Shown piece by piece: positions 55,489 through 64,000 of a stretch of 64,000 nucleotides of DNA. A model generated the notes under the pieces. It did no database searches. It saw only the letters and a list, made by a program, of their open reading frames with translations, and had not been told where the DNA came from. The DNA comes from Nitrospira tepida (GTDB taxonomy: Bacteria; Nitrospirota; Nitrospiria; Nitrospirales; Nitrospiraceae), in assembly GCF_947241125.1 (NCBI RefSeq), contig NZ_OX365700.1:2388001-2452000 (forward strand), read 5' to 3'. The stretch's first letter is position 1, and each line of letters opens with the position of its first letter. The position numbers and the translations under genes were made by a program.

Positions 55489-55881
55489 ATGGAGGACAAA
55501 ACAGTACGTATGACCGGCCGCTCGCCCTGTTCGAACGGCATCAGGGGCGTGGCGCGTATAGCCGTCATGGCCGGATGGCTCCTGGCCGCATCTCAACCGT
55601 CATGGGCCGCCGACATGATGCCGCCGCCGCCTCCCGATGTAAGGGAAGACTCCGGCACAACGCCGCCGGCTATGCCGCTTCCTCCACCACCGGGGGTCCG
55701 TCCGGAGATGAGATCTCACCCGCAGACCATTCCAAATCCCAAGGCCAGCGTTCCGCCGGATCAACCGGCGCCGGAACTGCCTTTTGACGAGCCACTCTCG
55801 CAGAAGAACGCTCCGCCGCCAACCGTGCCTCCTGCGCGGCCGATTCCGGACCCGCCGCATGCGCCCGCCGCATCTCCGTGA
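55489..55881 (+). CDS. secreted Pro-rich protein, copy 2
   Basis: About 130 residues. A signal segment (IAVMAGWLLAASQPSWA) is followed by MMPPPPPDV and PLPPPPGVRPEM, then QTIPNPKASVPPDQPAP, clearly related to copy 1 (same order: Pro block, TIPNP motif, Pro-rich tail). There is no globular domain. The start is uncertain among ATG 55453, 55489 and 55510. Confidence 0.45.
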   Translation: MEDKTVRMTGRSPCSNGIRGVARIAVMAGWLLAASQPSWAADMMPPPPPDVREDSGTTPPAMPLPPPPGVRPEMRSHPQTIPNPKASVPPDQPAPELPFDEPLSQKNAPPPTVPPARPIPDPPHAPAASP

Positions 55882-56114
55882 GCAACGGCATCGACTGGCT
55901 GAGCGATCGATTCAAGGTCGCCACGGCCGAGCATGATGCCGGTGAGATTGGTGGCCCTGTGCGGCAGTCCGGATCGCCCGAGCCGACGGAAAAGGCCGTG
56001 TCCCGGCCCTTCCGTCTCGGCCCGGTGGCATCCACGCGGGGTCTGTGAGATGATCGAAGCCCGTTCCTGCAGTACGAACGAGAATCCTCCTCCCATGGTC
56101 TGCACAGAGGCCGC

Positions 56115-56972
56115 GTGGGATTTCGTTATCTAAAACGATGGATCGTCGCCTGCGTTGTGGCAGTCACGGCCGGTTGCGCGGCGATTCCCTTTGCCTATCG
56201 CCATGCAGATTCCCTGATTGCTTGGCAGGCCGATCACTATTTCAACCTGACCTCCGAGCAACGATCGGAACTCATTACCCGCCTCAAGTCGGTTCTGTCT
56301 CGTCATCGCCGAGAGGCCTTGCCGGAGTACGAACGTTTCCTGGCCGAGGTCAGAAGCAGGGTGGAACGGGGATTGACCGGCGACGATATTGACTGGTTCT
56401 ACGAGGTGCTCGAACGGATGCGGGCCGACCTCATGGAACGGGTGGTGGCCGATGGCAGCCCGTTGCTGGTTTCGATGGCGCCTTCGCAAGTGGGGCATCT
56501 GGAGTCGGTCTTATTGCGTGAGAACGAGAAGGCCGCCCGTCTGGCCGAAGGGCCGGTGGAGGATCGCATTCGGAAGCGAGGTGAGCAGACCGTTGAGCTT
56601 GTACAGGACTGGACGGGGTCCCTGTCCAAGGAGCAACGGTCGCAGATTCGCGCCTGGAGCCGCGTATTACCCGACAGTGAGCCCCTGTGGTTTCGCTATC
56701 GGAAAGAACAACAACAGAGATGGCTTGCGCTGTTGCGCCGCCCCCTCACGTCCGCGACGGCAACCGGAGAGTGGCGGGAGGTCCTGATCCACCAGCTTCA
56801 CACGGCTCCCGCCTGGTATCGTGACGCCGTTCTCGACTGGCGCGCCGGCGTCAAGACCCTGGCTCTTCGGATCGATAGGATCTTGACGCCACGCCAACGG
56901 GACCATGTGTCGCACCGCCTCCAAGAACTGATCGAGCAGATCCGTGCCCTCGAGACGGAGACTCACTCGTAA
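56115..56972 (+). CDS. DUF6279-like lipoprotein
   Basis: A 285-residue protein with signal VVAVTAGCAAIPFAYRHAD (lipobox Cys near residue 21) followed by an all-helical mature domain. The opening, DSLIAWQADHYFNLTSEQRSELI, with repeated charged helices (RHRREALPEYERFL), matches the DUF6279 family of bacterial lipoproteins. The function is unknown. The start codon is GTG. Its last 10 bases overlap the zinc-ribbon gene on the opposite strand. Confidence 0.7.
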   Translation: MGFRYLKRWIVACVVAVTAGCAAIPFAYRHADSLIAWQADHYFNLTSEQRSELITRLKSVLSRHRREALPEYERFLAEVRSRVERGLTGDDIDWFYEVLERMRADLMERVVADGSPLLVSMAPSQVGHLESVLLRENEKAARLAEGPVEDRIRKRGEQTVELVQDWTGSLSKEQRSQIRAWSRVLPDSEPLWFRYRKEQQQRWLALLRRPLTSATATGEWREVLIHQLHTAPAWYRDAVLDWRAGVKTLALRIDRILTPRQRDHVSHRLQELIEQIRALETETHS

Positions 56973-57124
56973 TACACGACGACTGCGGCCTTGCCGCATT
57001 TCGCGCAGGACCCCTGTTTGGTCATCGGGGTCTTGCCTTCGTTCTCCGCAGCCTTGACTCCCGCGTCCTCGGAGCGTGCGACCTTGTTATAGCAGTCGCT
57101 GCAATAAGCGGCAGTTTGTCCCAT
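56963..57124 (-). CDS. 53-residue double-CxxC protein
   Basis: A small protein with two Cys pairs: YCSDCYNKVAR near residue 7 and CAKCGKAAVVVY near residue 40, as in a zinc ribbon. ATG 57124 has AAGGAGG 5 bases upstream, so I reject the longer frame to 57229. It may be a zinc-binding accessory or a redox protein. It overlaps the neighbouring lipoprotein gene tail by 10 bases (convergent). Confidence 0.65.
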   Translation of the reverse strand: MGQTAAYCSDCYNKVARSEDAGVKAAENEGKTPMTKQGSCAKCGKAAVVVYYE

Positions 57125-57305
57125 GATCCCTCCTTGGCTCCCGCCTGCGAGGGGCTTCCTGTCCCTCGTTCCATCGCGGCGACTCAACGGCGCCGTCATG
57201 ACCAGTATAGCGCGCCGCTTCCATCGCATAGACTCGGCGTCGCCCTTGCGCCTGCTTTTTCCGGGGTGTTAAGATTTTCCCTCTCGTTCATCAAGGAATC
57301 GCCCT

Positions 57306-57572
57306 ATGCCGAACATTACCCTATTGGTCTCTCCCTCCTGCGGCGCGTGCCCCTCGGCCAAGAGCCTCTGGAAGGAATTGCGGGTGAAATACAGCTTCAG
57401 CTACCGCGAGGTGGACATCACCACCCCGGACGGACAGGAGCTGGCCGAACGCCATGCCATCCGGGCCGTGCCGGCCACGATCATTGACGGGCGGCTGACC
57501 TTTATCGGAGTGCCCAGCCGGCAAAGCGCTGAAAAGGCGCTGGAACAGAAAATCAAACAGCGCCAGGGCTGA
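57306..57572 (+). CDS. glutaredoxin/thioredoxin-like protein
   Basis: An 88-residue thioredoxin-fold protein with the redox motif CGAC (residues 12-15, in SPSCGACPSAKSLW) and a cis-Pro segment (RAVPATIIDGRLTFIG). It is the size of a glutaredoxin. CGAC is an unusual active-site pair, so the redox potential may differ from CPYC types. It may work in thiol exchange or in redox-linked cofactor handling. The next gene is a small zinc-ribbon protein 60 bases downstream. Confidence 0.8.
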   Translation: MPNITLLVSPSCGACPSAKSLWKELRVKYSFSYREVDITTPDGQELAERHAIRAVPATIIDGRLTFIGVPSRQSAEKALEQKIKQRQG

Positions 57573-57632
57573 CGGAGAGCGTCCGGACCTGGCGCAAAAC
57601 CCTTCAGACGCCCCACGGGAACAGGAGTCCTC

Positions 57633-57791
57633 ATGGTCGAAGAAGACGATATCGAGTTGCCGATTCTCCCTCGGATTGACAAGGGGCCGCCTCCCGACTG
57701 CCCGATTTGCGGAGATCCCATGTCTTTCATCGACGGCGACTGGGCCTGCGTGGATTGCAACGGCGAGCTGCTTGGCCCGGAGACCGGGTAG
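57633..57791 (+). CDS. 52-residue zinc-ribbon-like protein
   Basis: A very small protein with CPICGDPM and CVDCNGELLG, two Cys pairs 18 residues apart, after an acidic start (MVEEDDIEL). ATG 57633 has CAGGAG 5 bases upstream. It may bind zinc. Its spacing suggests co-transcription with the thioredoxin-like gene. Confidence 0.6.
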   Translation: MVEEDDIELPILPRIDKGPPPDCPICGDPMSFIDGDWACVDCNGELLGPETG

Positions 57792-57892
57792 CCGTTCACG
57801 TGCTTCGCCGCCCGTGAAGCGTGGCGAGCAAGGGCGCTGCCTGAACCCGCCCTCTCCGTTTCACGTTTCGCGCCTCACGAAACACGCGCGCA

Positions 57893-60800
57893 ATGCTCCG
57901 CGTTTGCACCGGCCCCTTCCATCCCACGCTTGAATCAGCCCTCGTCGAGGACGTGCGCCGCCTGAAGACAGGCGAGCCCCTGGCCCCTCTCGCCATCATC
58001 GTTCCCTCGCAGTTGCTTATCGATCGGCTGCGGCGGTTGCTCGTGCTGGACGCACGGTTGCCTCTGCTGAATGTCCACTTTCTGACCTTCCATCAATTGG
58101 TGCTGAAGTTGACGTCGGAACGAGCCTTCGATGATTCCGAGACCCGGCCGCCGGCATCGGTGGACGACTTCTGTTTCGAGCAGTTGGCGCGGCATATCGT
58201 GTTGGAGAGACCATTGTCCGGCATGGAACCCCTGGAGCAGCTCGGGACCGCCGCCGGCACCTGGGCCGCGCTCTGGGCCACCCTGCGCGACATGAAGGAC
58301 GGCGCGGTCGATCCTGCCGCCGCCATCCAGGCCGTTCGGGAAGGGCAGTTTGATTCGGAAGACTGTCCCTGGCTGGAGGCCCTGTTCACCCTCTATGCCG
58401 GAGTCCTGGAGGGAAGCAGGGTCCTTGGCATCGGCTCAGCCGACGACCTGGCGGCCGACGTTCTTCCTTGGATCCCCCACTCCCCGTTTCTGGCTCACCT
58501 CAGGCAGGCCATCTACTACGGTTTCTACGACCTTTCGCAGGTCCAACTGTCTCTGCTGGAGCGCATCGCACAAAGAACGGAAACCACCGTCTATTTTCCA
58601 CTTGTTCAAACATCGGAATTCAAGTTTGCATTGAGGTTTTATGAGCGGCGTCTCCTGCCGCTGGCTGCTTCCACGGCCTTCTCTCCGGTCACGGATCTTC
58701 CGAACGCCGGGGGAACGGGGCAGGGAACTGTGAATAGGCAAGACAGCCTGGACGTAGAGATCACACACACGGTCGGGCCGGAGGAGGAACTGGCCGCCGT
58801 CTGCCGGGAAATTCTCGCGCTCGTCGAAACGCACGGCTATCGATTTGATGAAATCGGGGTCGTCGCCCGAACATTGGAGCCCTATGCCCCGCTGCTGTCG
58901 CGGCTGTTCGAGCAGCACCGTATTCCCTTCACATCCACGGCGGTCCGATTGCTCTTTGCCGAGCCTGTGACCAAGACCCTCTGGCAATTGGCCTCATTGA
59001 GGAACTCTGGTTTCTACGCCACGACCCTGTTGGATCTGTTGAGCTCACCCTACTATCGAACCGACGGCTCGGGTCTTACAGCCTTCGAGTGGCGGCCGGA
59101 TCTCTGGCGGCTGGCAATTCAGGAACTGGGTATCACCAAGGGCGAACAAGAGTGGCGGCGTTTGGTCGAGGCCGGCCAGGAGACGAACGAGAGCAATGCC
59201 AACCCGCTGAGCGGGGGCGAAGAGGACGAACGAGATCAGGATTCGGATGAGGAGGATCGGGCGCCGGTCAAGGTCGGCCGTCGTGAATATGACCACCTAT
59301 GGCGATTGGTTTCGCGGCTGATCGAGGATTGCCGTTCGCTGCCGGATCGAGGGACTGTTGCGGAGCTGACGAATCGGTTTCTTGAGCTCGCTGTCCGACA
59401 CCTTTCCATCCCTGGATTGACCGAGGACGGCGAGCTGTCGGACGGGAAAACGCTCAAGGATCAGCATGCGACATCCGTCGCAGCGGCCCTCCAGGAGGCG
59501 TTTGACCGATTGCGCCAACTCGATCGCCTGGGACTGGAGCGGACGTGGGAGGAATGGACCGTCCTCTTGCAGCAGGTGTTCGAACGAGGAGTGATCCCGA
59601 TCGGAGAGGCCGACCATGAGGGTGTGCAGGTGTTGGACGCCATGTCGGCCCGCGGGTTGCCGTTCAAGGCTCTCTGCCTGATCGGGCTGAACGAAAAGGT
59701 GTTTCCCCGTATGATCCGGGAAGATGCCTTCTTGCGCGACCGGTCTCGGCGGGTGCTCGACGCGACGTTGGGCTACAAGATCGATGAAAAGCTGGCCGGC
59801 TATGACGAGGAGCGCCTGCTCTTCTCGCTGCTCTGTCAGGCGGCGACCTCGCGGTTGTTGTTGTTTTATCAGCGGGCCGATGTCGAAGGGCGGCTTCTCG
59901 CCTCCTCCACCTTTCTGGAAGAGGCGCGCCGTCGATACGGCTTGTCGGCGGAGCAGGACGAAGCGGTTCCCAGACAGCTCACGGAACTCGTGAATCGGCG
60001 TCCATCGGTGATCCGATTGCTCCCGATCCAGACCGTGATCCTTCACCGGATTCTTCGACAGCAGGATCCGGGCGATCTGTTGCAGGCGATGGAACGACCC
60101 GTGGAGCTGTTTCAACAGGGCTATGCCTCGTTGCGTCCGCTGGAATTCGGTTCAAGTCAGGTCGGAGACTATGACGGGCTCACCGGTCCGCTGGCGGACC
60201 ATTGGAAGAGGGCGCTCGAGGCGGGATTCTCGCCGAGCGCGCTGGAATCCTATGCTCGCTGTCCCTTCCAGTACTTTGGAAGGCAGGTCCTGCGGCTCAA
60301 ATCCGTACGTCCGGACCGTGAAGAAGGTCCGGCGCCCAGGCTTATCGGCACCCTCTGCCATGATGCGCTGCGCCTCTGCTACGAACGGCTGACGGCAGCG
60401 GGATGGCCCGATGCCCTTGGCGACGGCAGCGCGCTGGCCGGTATCATCCGCACGGCAGTCCATGAGGTCTTTGACGCCCATGAAGCGAGCATGGCCACGG
60501 GATATCAGCTCCTCTGGAACCTCGCATGGGACCTTGTCAGGGACCTGGTGCAGGAGGCGATTCTGTCCGATCGGGAAGATTGCCTTCAAACCGGCTATCG
60601 TCCCGTCGCGTTTGAGTTGGAGGTCGAGGGGAGGCTCACCGCCTGCGAGACGCCGGAGACGCCCGTGATCAAGATTCGAGGCCGCTTGGACCGCGTGGAT
60701 CAGCGGCAACAGGATGCAAGCCTGCGCATCGTCGATTACAAGTACAAACAGGGGTTCAATCAGAAAAAAGAGGATCGGGACCTCGCGACCGCCGCCCTGC

Positions 60801-61186
60801 GCGGTGCTCGGTTGCAGCCACCACTCTATGCTCGAATGAGCATCCCGGTTCAAAGCCAGACCGGCGCCTCCGATGACAGTCTCTCGTATCCGGACCTCGT
60901 GGAGTTTCTCTTTCTGGCCCCTCACTGGACTCCCAGGATCGATCGCTCGTCCTTCCCGGCGGCCCTTTGGACATCAGCCGCCGGTTCTCTCTTGCAGCGG
61001 ACGATTCAGACCTGGCTCCGCGGTATCCGCGAAGGACAATTCGTGATCCTGCCGGACTCTTACTGCGAGCATTGCGAGCTGGCCTCGGCCTGCCGCCTCC
61101 AACACGGACCGACCTGGAGCCGGGCCTTTCATTCGATCCAGGGTCGGACCATGCGGGCGCTGCGGAAGCAGAAGGTGCCGGAATGA
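57893..61186 (+). CDS. AddB-like PD-(D/E)XK nuclease of a RecBCD/AddAB system
   Basis: A 1097-residue partner of the helicase-nuclease that processes double-strand breaks. The N-terminal helicase-like part lacks a Walker A Lys motif, so it is probably structural. The C-terminal nuclease shows GRLDRVDQ and LRIVDYKYKQG (D ... D-x-K). Iron-sulfur Cys are likely the one in YARCPFQYFG and the trio in CEHCELASAC, bracketing the nuclease. Acidic insertions near residues 430-450 are low in complexity. The ATG overlaps no gene, and its stop overlaps the next start as ATGA. Confidence 0.85.
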   Translation: MLRVCTGPFHPTLESALVEDVRRLKTGEPLAPLAIIVPSQLLIDRLRRLLVLDARLPLLNVHFLTFHQLVLKLTSERAFDDSETRPPASVDDFCFEQLARHIVLERPLSGMEPLEQLGTAAGTWAALWATLRDMKDGAVDPAAAIQAVREGQFDSEDCPWLEALFTLYAGVLEGSRVLGIGSADDLAADVLPWIPHSPFLAHLRQAIYYGFYDLSQVQLSLLERIAQRTETTVYFPLVQTSEFKFALRFYERRLLPLAASTAFSPVTDLPNAGGTGQGTVNRQDSLDVEITHTVGPEEELAAVCREILALVETHGYRFDEIGVVARTLEPYAPLLSRLFEQHRIPFTSTAVRLLFAEPVTKTLWQLASLRNSGFYATTLLDLLSSPYYRTDGSGLTAFEWRPDLWRLAIQELGITKGEQEWRRLVEAGQETNESNANPLSGGEEDERDQDSDEEDRAPVKVGRREYDHLWRLVSRLIEDCRSLPDRGTVAELTNRFLELAVRHLSIPGLTEDGELSDGKTLKDQHATSVAAALQEAFDRLRQLDRLGLERTWEEWTVLLQQVFERGVIPIGEADHEGVQVLDAMSARGLPFKALCLIGLNEKVFPRMIREDAFLRDRSRRVLDATLGYKIDEKLAGYDEERLLFSLLCQAATSRLLLFYQRADVEGRLLASSTFLEEARRRYGLSAEQDEAVPRQLTELVNRRPSVIRLLPIQTVILHRILRQQDPGDLLQAMERPVELFQQGYASLRPLEFGSSQVGDYDGLTGPLADHWKRALEAGFSPSALESYARCPFQYFGRQVLRLKSVRPDREEGPAPRLIGTLCHDALRLCYERLTAAGWPDALGDGSALAGIIRTAVHEVFDAHEASMATGYQLLWNLAWDLVRDLVQEAILSDREDCLQTGYRPVAFELEVEGRLTACETPETPVIKIRGRLDRVDQRQQDASLRIVDYKYKQGFNQKKEDRDLATAALRGARLQPPLYARMSIPVQSQTGASDDSLSYPDLVEFLFLAPHWTPRIDRSSFPAALWTSAAGSLLQRTIQTWLRGIREGQFVILPDSYCEHCELASACRLQHGPTWSRAFHSIQGRTMRALRKQKVPE

Positions 61187-64000
61187 GCGAGCCGTTGTTA
61201 TCCGATGCGGAGGCCCGCGCAGCGGCGGAAACCACCTTCGACCGGAACATTGTCGTGGAGGCGGGAGCCGGGACCGGCAAGACTACCCTGCTGGTGAATC
61301 GGTTTCTGCATCTGCTGTTGCGGGAGCCCGGTTCGATCCCGATCACCAAGATCGTGGCCTTGACCTTTTCAAACAAGGCCGCGACCGAGATGAAGATTCG
61401 GTTGCGCAACCGGCTGCACGCGCTGGTGTCGTCGGCCGCCAATGCCAGATTGCCATGGCAGGCTCCCGCGCCGCGACCGGAAGCCGGGCAGAATGAAACA
61501 GCCCGTCAGGTGGACGAGTTGCGGGCACGGTACAGGTTGTCCGAGGATGAGATCGTCCGCCGGGCGGAGGCCGCCCTTCAGGATATCGAAAAGGCCCAAA
61601 TCGGAACCCTCCACAGTTTCGCCGCCCATCTGCTCCGGCTCTACCCGCTCGAAAGTATGGTCCCGCCTCTGTTCCAGGAGGATGACGGCCTGCGGTTCGA
61701 CGAGCATGTGACCACCTGTTGGCGAGTCTGGATTGATCGAGAACTTGGAGTGGAGGGAACGCAGCATGAGCAGTGGAAGTTCGTGTTGGGTCGACTCCGG
61801 CTGGATCAAATGCAGGAGCTGGCGCGTGAACTCTGTAGCGAACTCGTCTCGCTGGATGAGCTGATCGCCCAGGTGCGCAGTCCGCAACTTCCTGAACCCT
61901 TGCGACAGTGGCTTGCCGATTTTACGCGGATCGCAGAGGCGCTTGTGGCGGAACGGGCGGGATCCAGGATGCTCAAGATCGATGAGATGCTTCAGGCGTC
62001 GGCTTCATTGTTCAGGCTGCTCCTGGCTCATGGAACCGACGGCCTTCGCCACCTCGGGGAGCCGGATCGAGCACAACTGGACCGCGACATCGGCGGCCGC
62101 CCCAAGGGCATGGGCGAGCAGGCCTTCGAGACTGCGGCGATCGTAATCAGGGCCGCAAAGGCTTGCCTGACGGTCGAGACCGACCTCGCCGGGACGGTGA
62201 TGGCGTTGTTGGCGCCCTTTTCCAGGGAGGTCCGCCGGTCGTTTGTCGAATCCGGTTGGCTGTCGTTCGATGGGTTGACGGCCCGCGCGCGCGCCCTGCT
62301 CCGCGACCATCCATTCGTCCGCGAGAGGCTCAAGCGGGACTATCGCGCCCTGCTGGTCGATGAGTTCCAAGATACGGACCCGGCGCAATATGAACTGGTC
62401 CTGTACCTTGCCGAGCAGCTCGGACAACAGGCCCGCGCTTGGCAGGACATCGAGTTGGAGCCGGGCAAGCTCTTCATCGTCGGCGATCCCAAGCAATCCA
62501 TCTATGCGTTCCGGCGGGCCGACATCGAGGCGTTCGACCGGGTGGTGGAGATGCTGGAGAGCGGAGGAGGGGAGCGGCACACCCTCACCACGAACTTCCG
62601 CAGCCACGGCTCGGTGCTGTCGGTCGTAAACGAACTGTTCGAGCGAGCCTTCGTCCCGCAACCGCATCTGCAACCCTCGCCCGTGCGGTTAAACGTCAAA
62701 CCGAACCGCTCGCCCTTGGTCGGACAGCCGGGGGTCGAACTTCATCTGGTCACCGGGCAGGGAGTGGAAGAAGAATTCGACTCGGCCGCCGCCACAAGGG
62801 CCGAGGCCGAGTCCTTGGCCCGGTGGATCGCGGAGGACTTGCTGCCGCGGGAGCAGTGCATGGACGAACGGGGGACCGCAAGTCCGCTGAAGCCGGGGCA
62901 TGTCGCGATCCTCTTTCGCAAGCTCACCCAGGCGCAGGACTATCTCGATGCCCTGCGCCGGCACGGAATCTCCTACGTCACCGATGGAGAAAAACATTTC
63001 TACCGGCGTCAGGAAGTGATCGACTTGGTGAATGTCTTGCGCGTGATCGAGAACCCCAACGATGCGATTGCGATGGTCGGCCTGCTGCGGTCGTCCATCG
63101 GCGGCCTGTCGGACCGGGACCTCTATGAACTCGGTTCCCGCCGGGCGTTGGACTATCGCCTGGCGGATCGATTGGACTCCTGGGACAGTTCCCACGTCGA
63201 GGCGATTCGCCGGTTGTATCACGAGCTGCGGCAGTTGCACCGCGAGTCGCCGAGGCTGCCGCTCTCCGAAGCCGTGGCACAGGTCTTTGCCCGCCTTCCC
63301 TTGCTCGAGCTGGCGGCGGCGTCCTTGCACGGAGAACAGGCGGTCGCCAATCTCTTGAAGGTACAACAAATGGCGGCTTCGCTCTCCGATCGCCCATCCC
63401 TGACCCTGAACGGGTTCGTCGAAGAAATGATCAAACGGCTGGAGGAGCAGCCCCAGGAATCGGAAAGCGCGCTGGCCGAGGATTCCCCCGACTCAGTCCA
63501 CGTGCTGACGATCCATAAGGCGAAGGGATTGGAATTTCCCGTCGTGATCTTGCCCGGCCTGCATCAGGGCGCAAGAGGCCAGGGCCGGTCGCGCTTGATC
63601 GGCCATGATTGGTCCAGCGGCCTCTATGGTTTGTGGCTGGCCGACGGTAGGGCCCAGACCCTTGGCAGTGTGCTCGTGCAGTCCAAACAGCAGGCACGGG
63701 AAGAGGCGGAGCAGCGGCGCGTATTGTACGTCGGGATGACGAGGGCGAAGGATCGACTGGTCTTGTCGGGAGGGGTGACCCGCCGGACCGGACAGGATAC
63801 GACGCTCTCCCTGTTGAGGGAGATTGTGGAATCCGGCCTCGGCGATCCCGCGGTCTCTCGCCTCACGATCGGCGATGCGGTGATCGGGCAGACGGTCGCG
63901 CCCGCGCAGGCGTCGGGCCAGTTGCCGAGGGTCGGCTGGACCGGAGGGCTGAAACCAGCCGATCGCGATTCACCGGTCATCGAAAGCTGGACCGGCCGCA
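61183..64000 (+). CDS. AddA/UvrD-type helicase-nuclease (3' truncated by window edge)
   Basis: About 939 codons of an SF1A helicase are visible, open to the window end. Walker A is EAGAGTGKTTLLVNR (about residues 25-39), motif Ia is IVALTFSNKAATEMK, Walker B is ALLVDEFQDTDPAQYE, and motif III is FIVGDPKQSIYAFR. Motifs V and VI appear as VLTIHKAKGLEFP and RRVLYVGMTRAKDRL. It should unwind DNA ends with the AddB-like protein. The C-terminal nuclease domain, if any, lies outside the window. The start overlaps the preceding stop, so the two are translated together. Confidence 0.9.
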   Translation, partial: MSEPLLSDAEARAAAETTFDRNIVVEAGAGTGKTTLLVNRFLHLLLREPGSIPITKIVALTFSNKAATEMKIRLRNRLHALVSSAANARLPWQAPAPRPEAGQNETARQVDELRARYRLSEDEIVRRAEAALQDIEKAQIGTLHSFAAHLLRLYPLESMVPPLFQEDDGLRFDEHVTTCWRVWIDRELGVEGTQHEQWKFVLGRLRLDQMQELARELCSELVSLDELIAQVRSPQLPEPLRQWLADFTRIAEALVAERAGSRMLKIDEMLQASASLFRLLLAHGTDGLRHLGEPDRAQLDRDIGGRPKGMGEQAFETAAIVIRAAKACLTVETDLAGTVMALLAPFSREVRRSFVESGWLSFDGLTARARALLRDHPFVRERLKRDYRALLVDEFQDTDPAQYELVLYLAEQLGQQARAWQDIELEPGKLFIVGDPKQSIYAFRRADIEAFDRVVEMLESGGGERHTLTTNFRSHGSVLSVVNELFERAFVPQPHLQPSPVRLNVKPNRSPLVGQPGVELHLVTGQGVEEEFDSAAATRAEAESLARWIAEDLLPREQCMDERGTASPLKPGHVAILFRKLTQAQDYLDALRRHGISYVTDGEKHFYRRQEVIDLVNVLRVIENPNDAIAMVGLLRSSIGGLSDRDLYELGSRRALDYRLADRLDSWDSSHVEAIRRLYHELRQLHRESPRLPLSEAVAQVFARLPLLELAAASLHGEQAVANLLKVQQMAASLSDRPSLTLNGFVEEMIKRLEEQPQESESALAEDSPDSVHVLTIHKAKGLEFPVVILPGLHQGARGQGRSRLIGHDWSSGLYGLWLADGRAQTLGSVLVQSKQQAREEAEQRRVLYVGMTRAKDRLVLSGGVTRRTGQDTTLSLLREIVESGLGDPAVSRLTIGDAVIGQTVAPAQASGQLPRVGWTGGLKPADRDSPVIESWTGR

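Overview
The window is a high-GC, densely coded bacterial chromosome segment. It has a Gram-negative, lipoprotein-rich envelope (lnt, LolCD, RlpA, AmpG and about a dozen lipoproteins), a B12-dependent ribonucleotide reductase, a bacterial topoisomerase VI, a DUF2062/TIGR03545-type pair and a complete trp cluster. This mix, and the feel of several small proteins, suggests a Nitrospira-like member of Nitrospirota. That is an inference: no rRNA or other taxonomic marker is present.

Layout. 1-6.5 kb: an AmpG-like permease cut by the window edge, a small membrane protein, and nrdJ, which carries a 368-residue intein and two NrdR-box-like operators. 6.5-10.5 kb: lipoproteins, a tandem UspA protein, a cupin/ACT pair and rlpA. 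10.475-11.621 kb: an IS110-family element whose left end appears to encode a bridge RNA; its predicted guides match both the element ends and the insertion site. 11.9-18.2 kb: a CNNM/CorC protein converging on a three-gene minus-strand unit (MoxR-like ATPase, unknown 673-aa protein, ligA). 18.4-26.35 kb: a LysM lipoprotein, then trpE-G-D-C-(lipoprotein)-F-B-A with repeat-bearing gaps. 26.4-29.03 kb: a probable accessory patch with a vanadium-type haloperoxidase and a roughly 0.5 kb inverted-repeat-bounded non-coding cassette.

29.0-35.4 kb: a minus-strand operon lnt-prfB-lysS-lolC/E-lolD. It joins lipoprotein maturation and export to translation, and prfB keeps the classical +1 frameshift. 35.5-45.5 kb: LemA and two TPM-domain proteins, PilZ, VanZ, an amber-interrupted HugZ-like gene, the DUF2062/TIGR03545-type pair, and a run of lipoproteins including three tandem paralogues. 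45.8-48.9 kb: small proteins, a response regulator with three PAS domains but no kinase, and a GYD protein. 49.0-52.7 kb: a structured ncRNA candidate with its own promoter, then top6B-top6A. 52.7-57.8 kb: secreted, Pro-rich and zinc-ribbon small proteins, a hemerythrin and a DUF6279-like protein. 57.9-64 kb: an AddB-like nuclease and an AddA-like helicase that runs off the window.

The strongest unusual signal is the IS110 element. Its transposase motifs, two-loop RNA, four guide matches and predicted circle-junction promoter all agree with one CT-core model. Other points of interest are the MoxR/unknown-protein module, the ncRNA in front of topoisomerase VI, and the repeat cassette at 28.5-29.0 kb.
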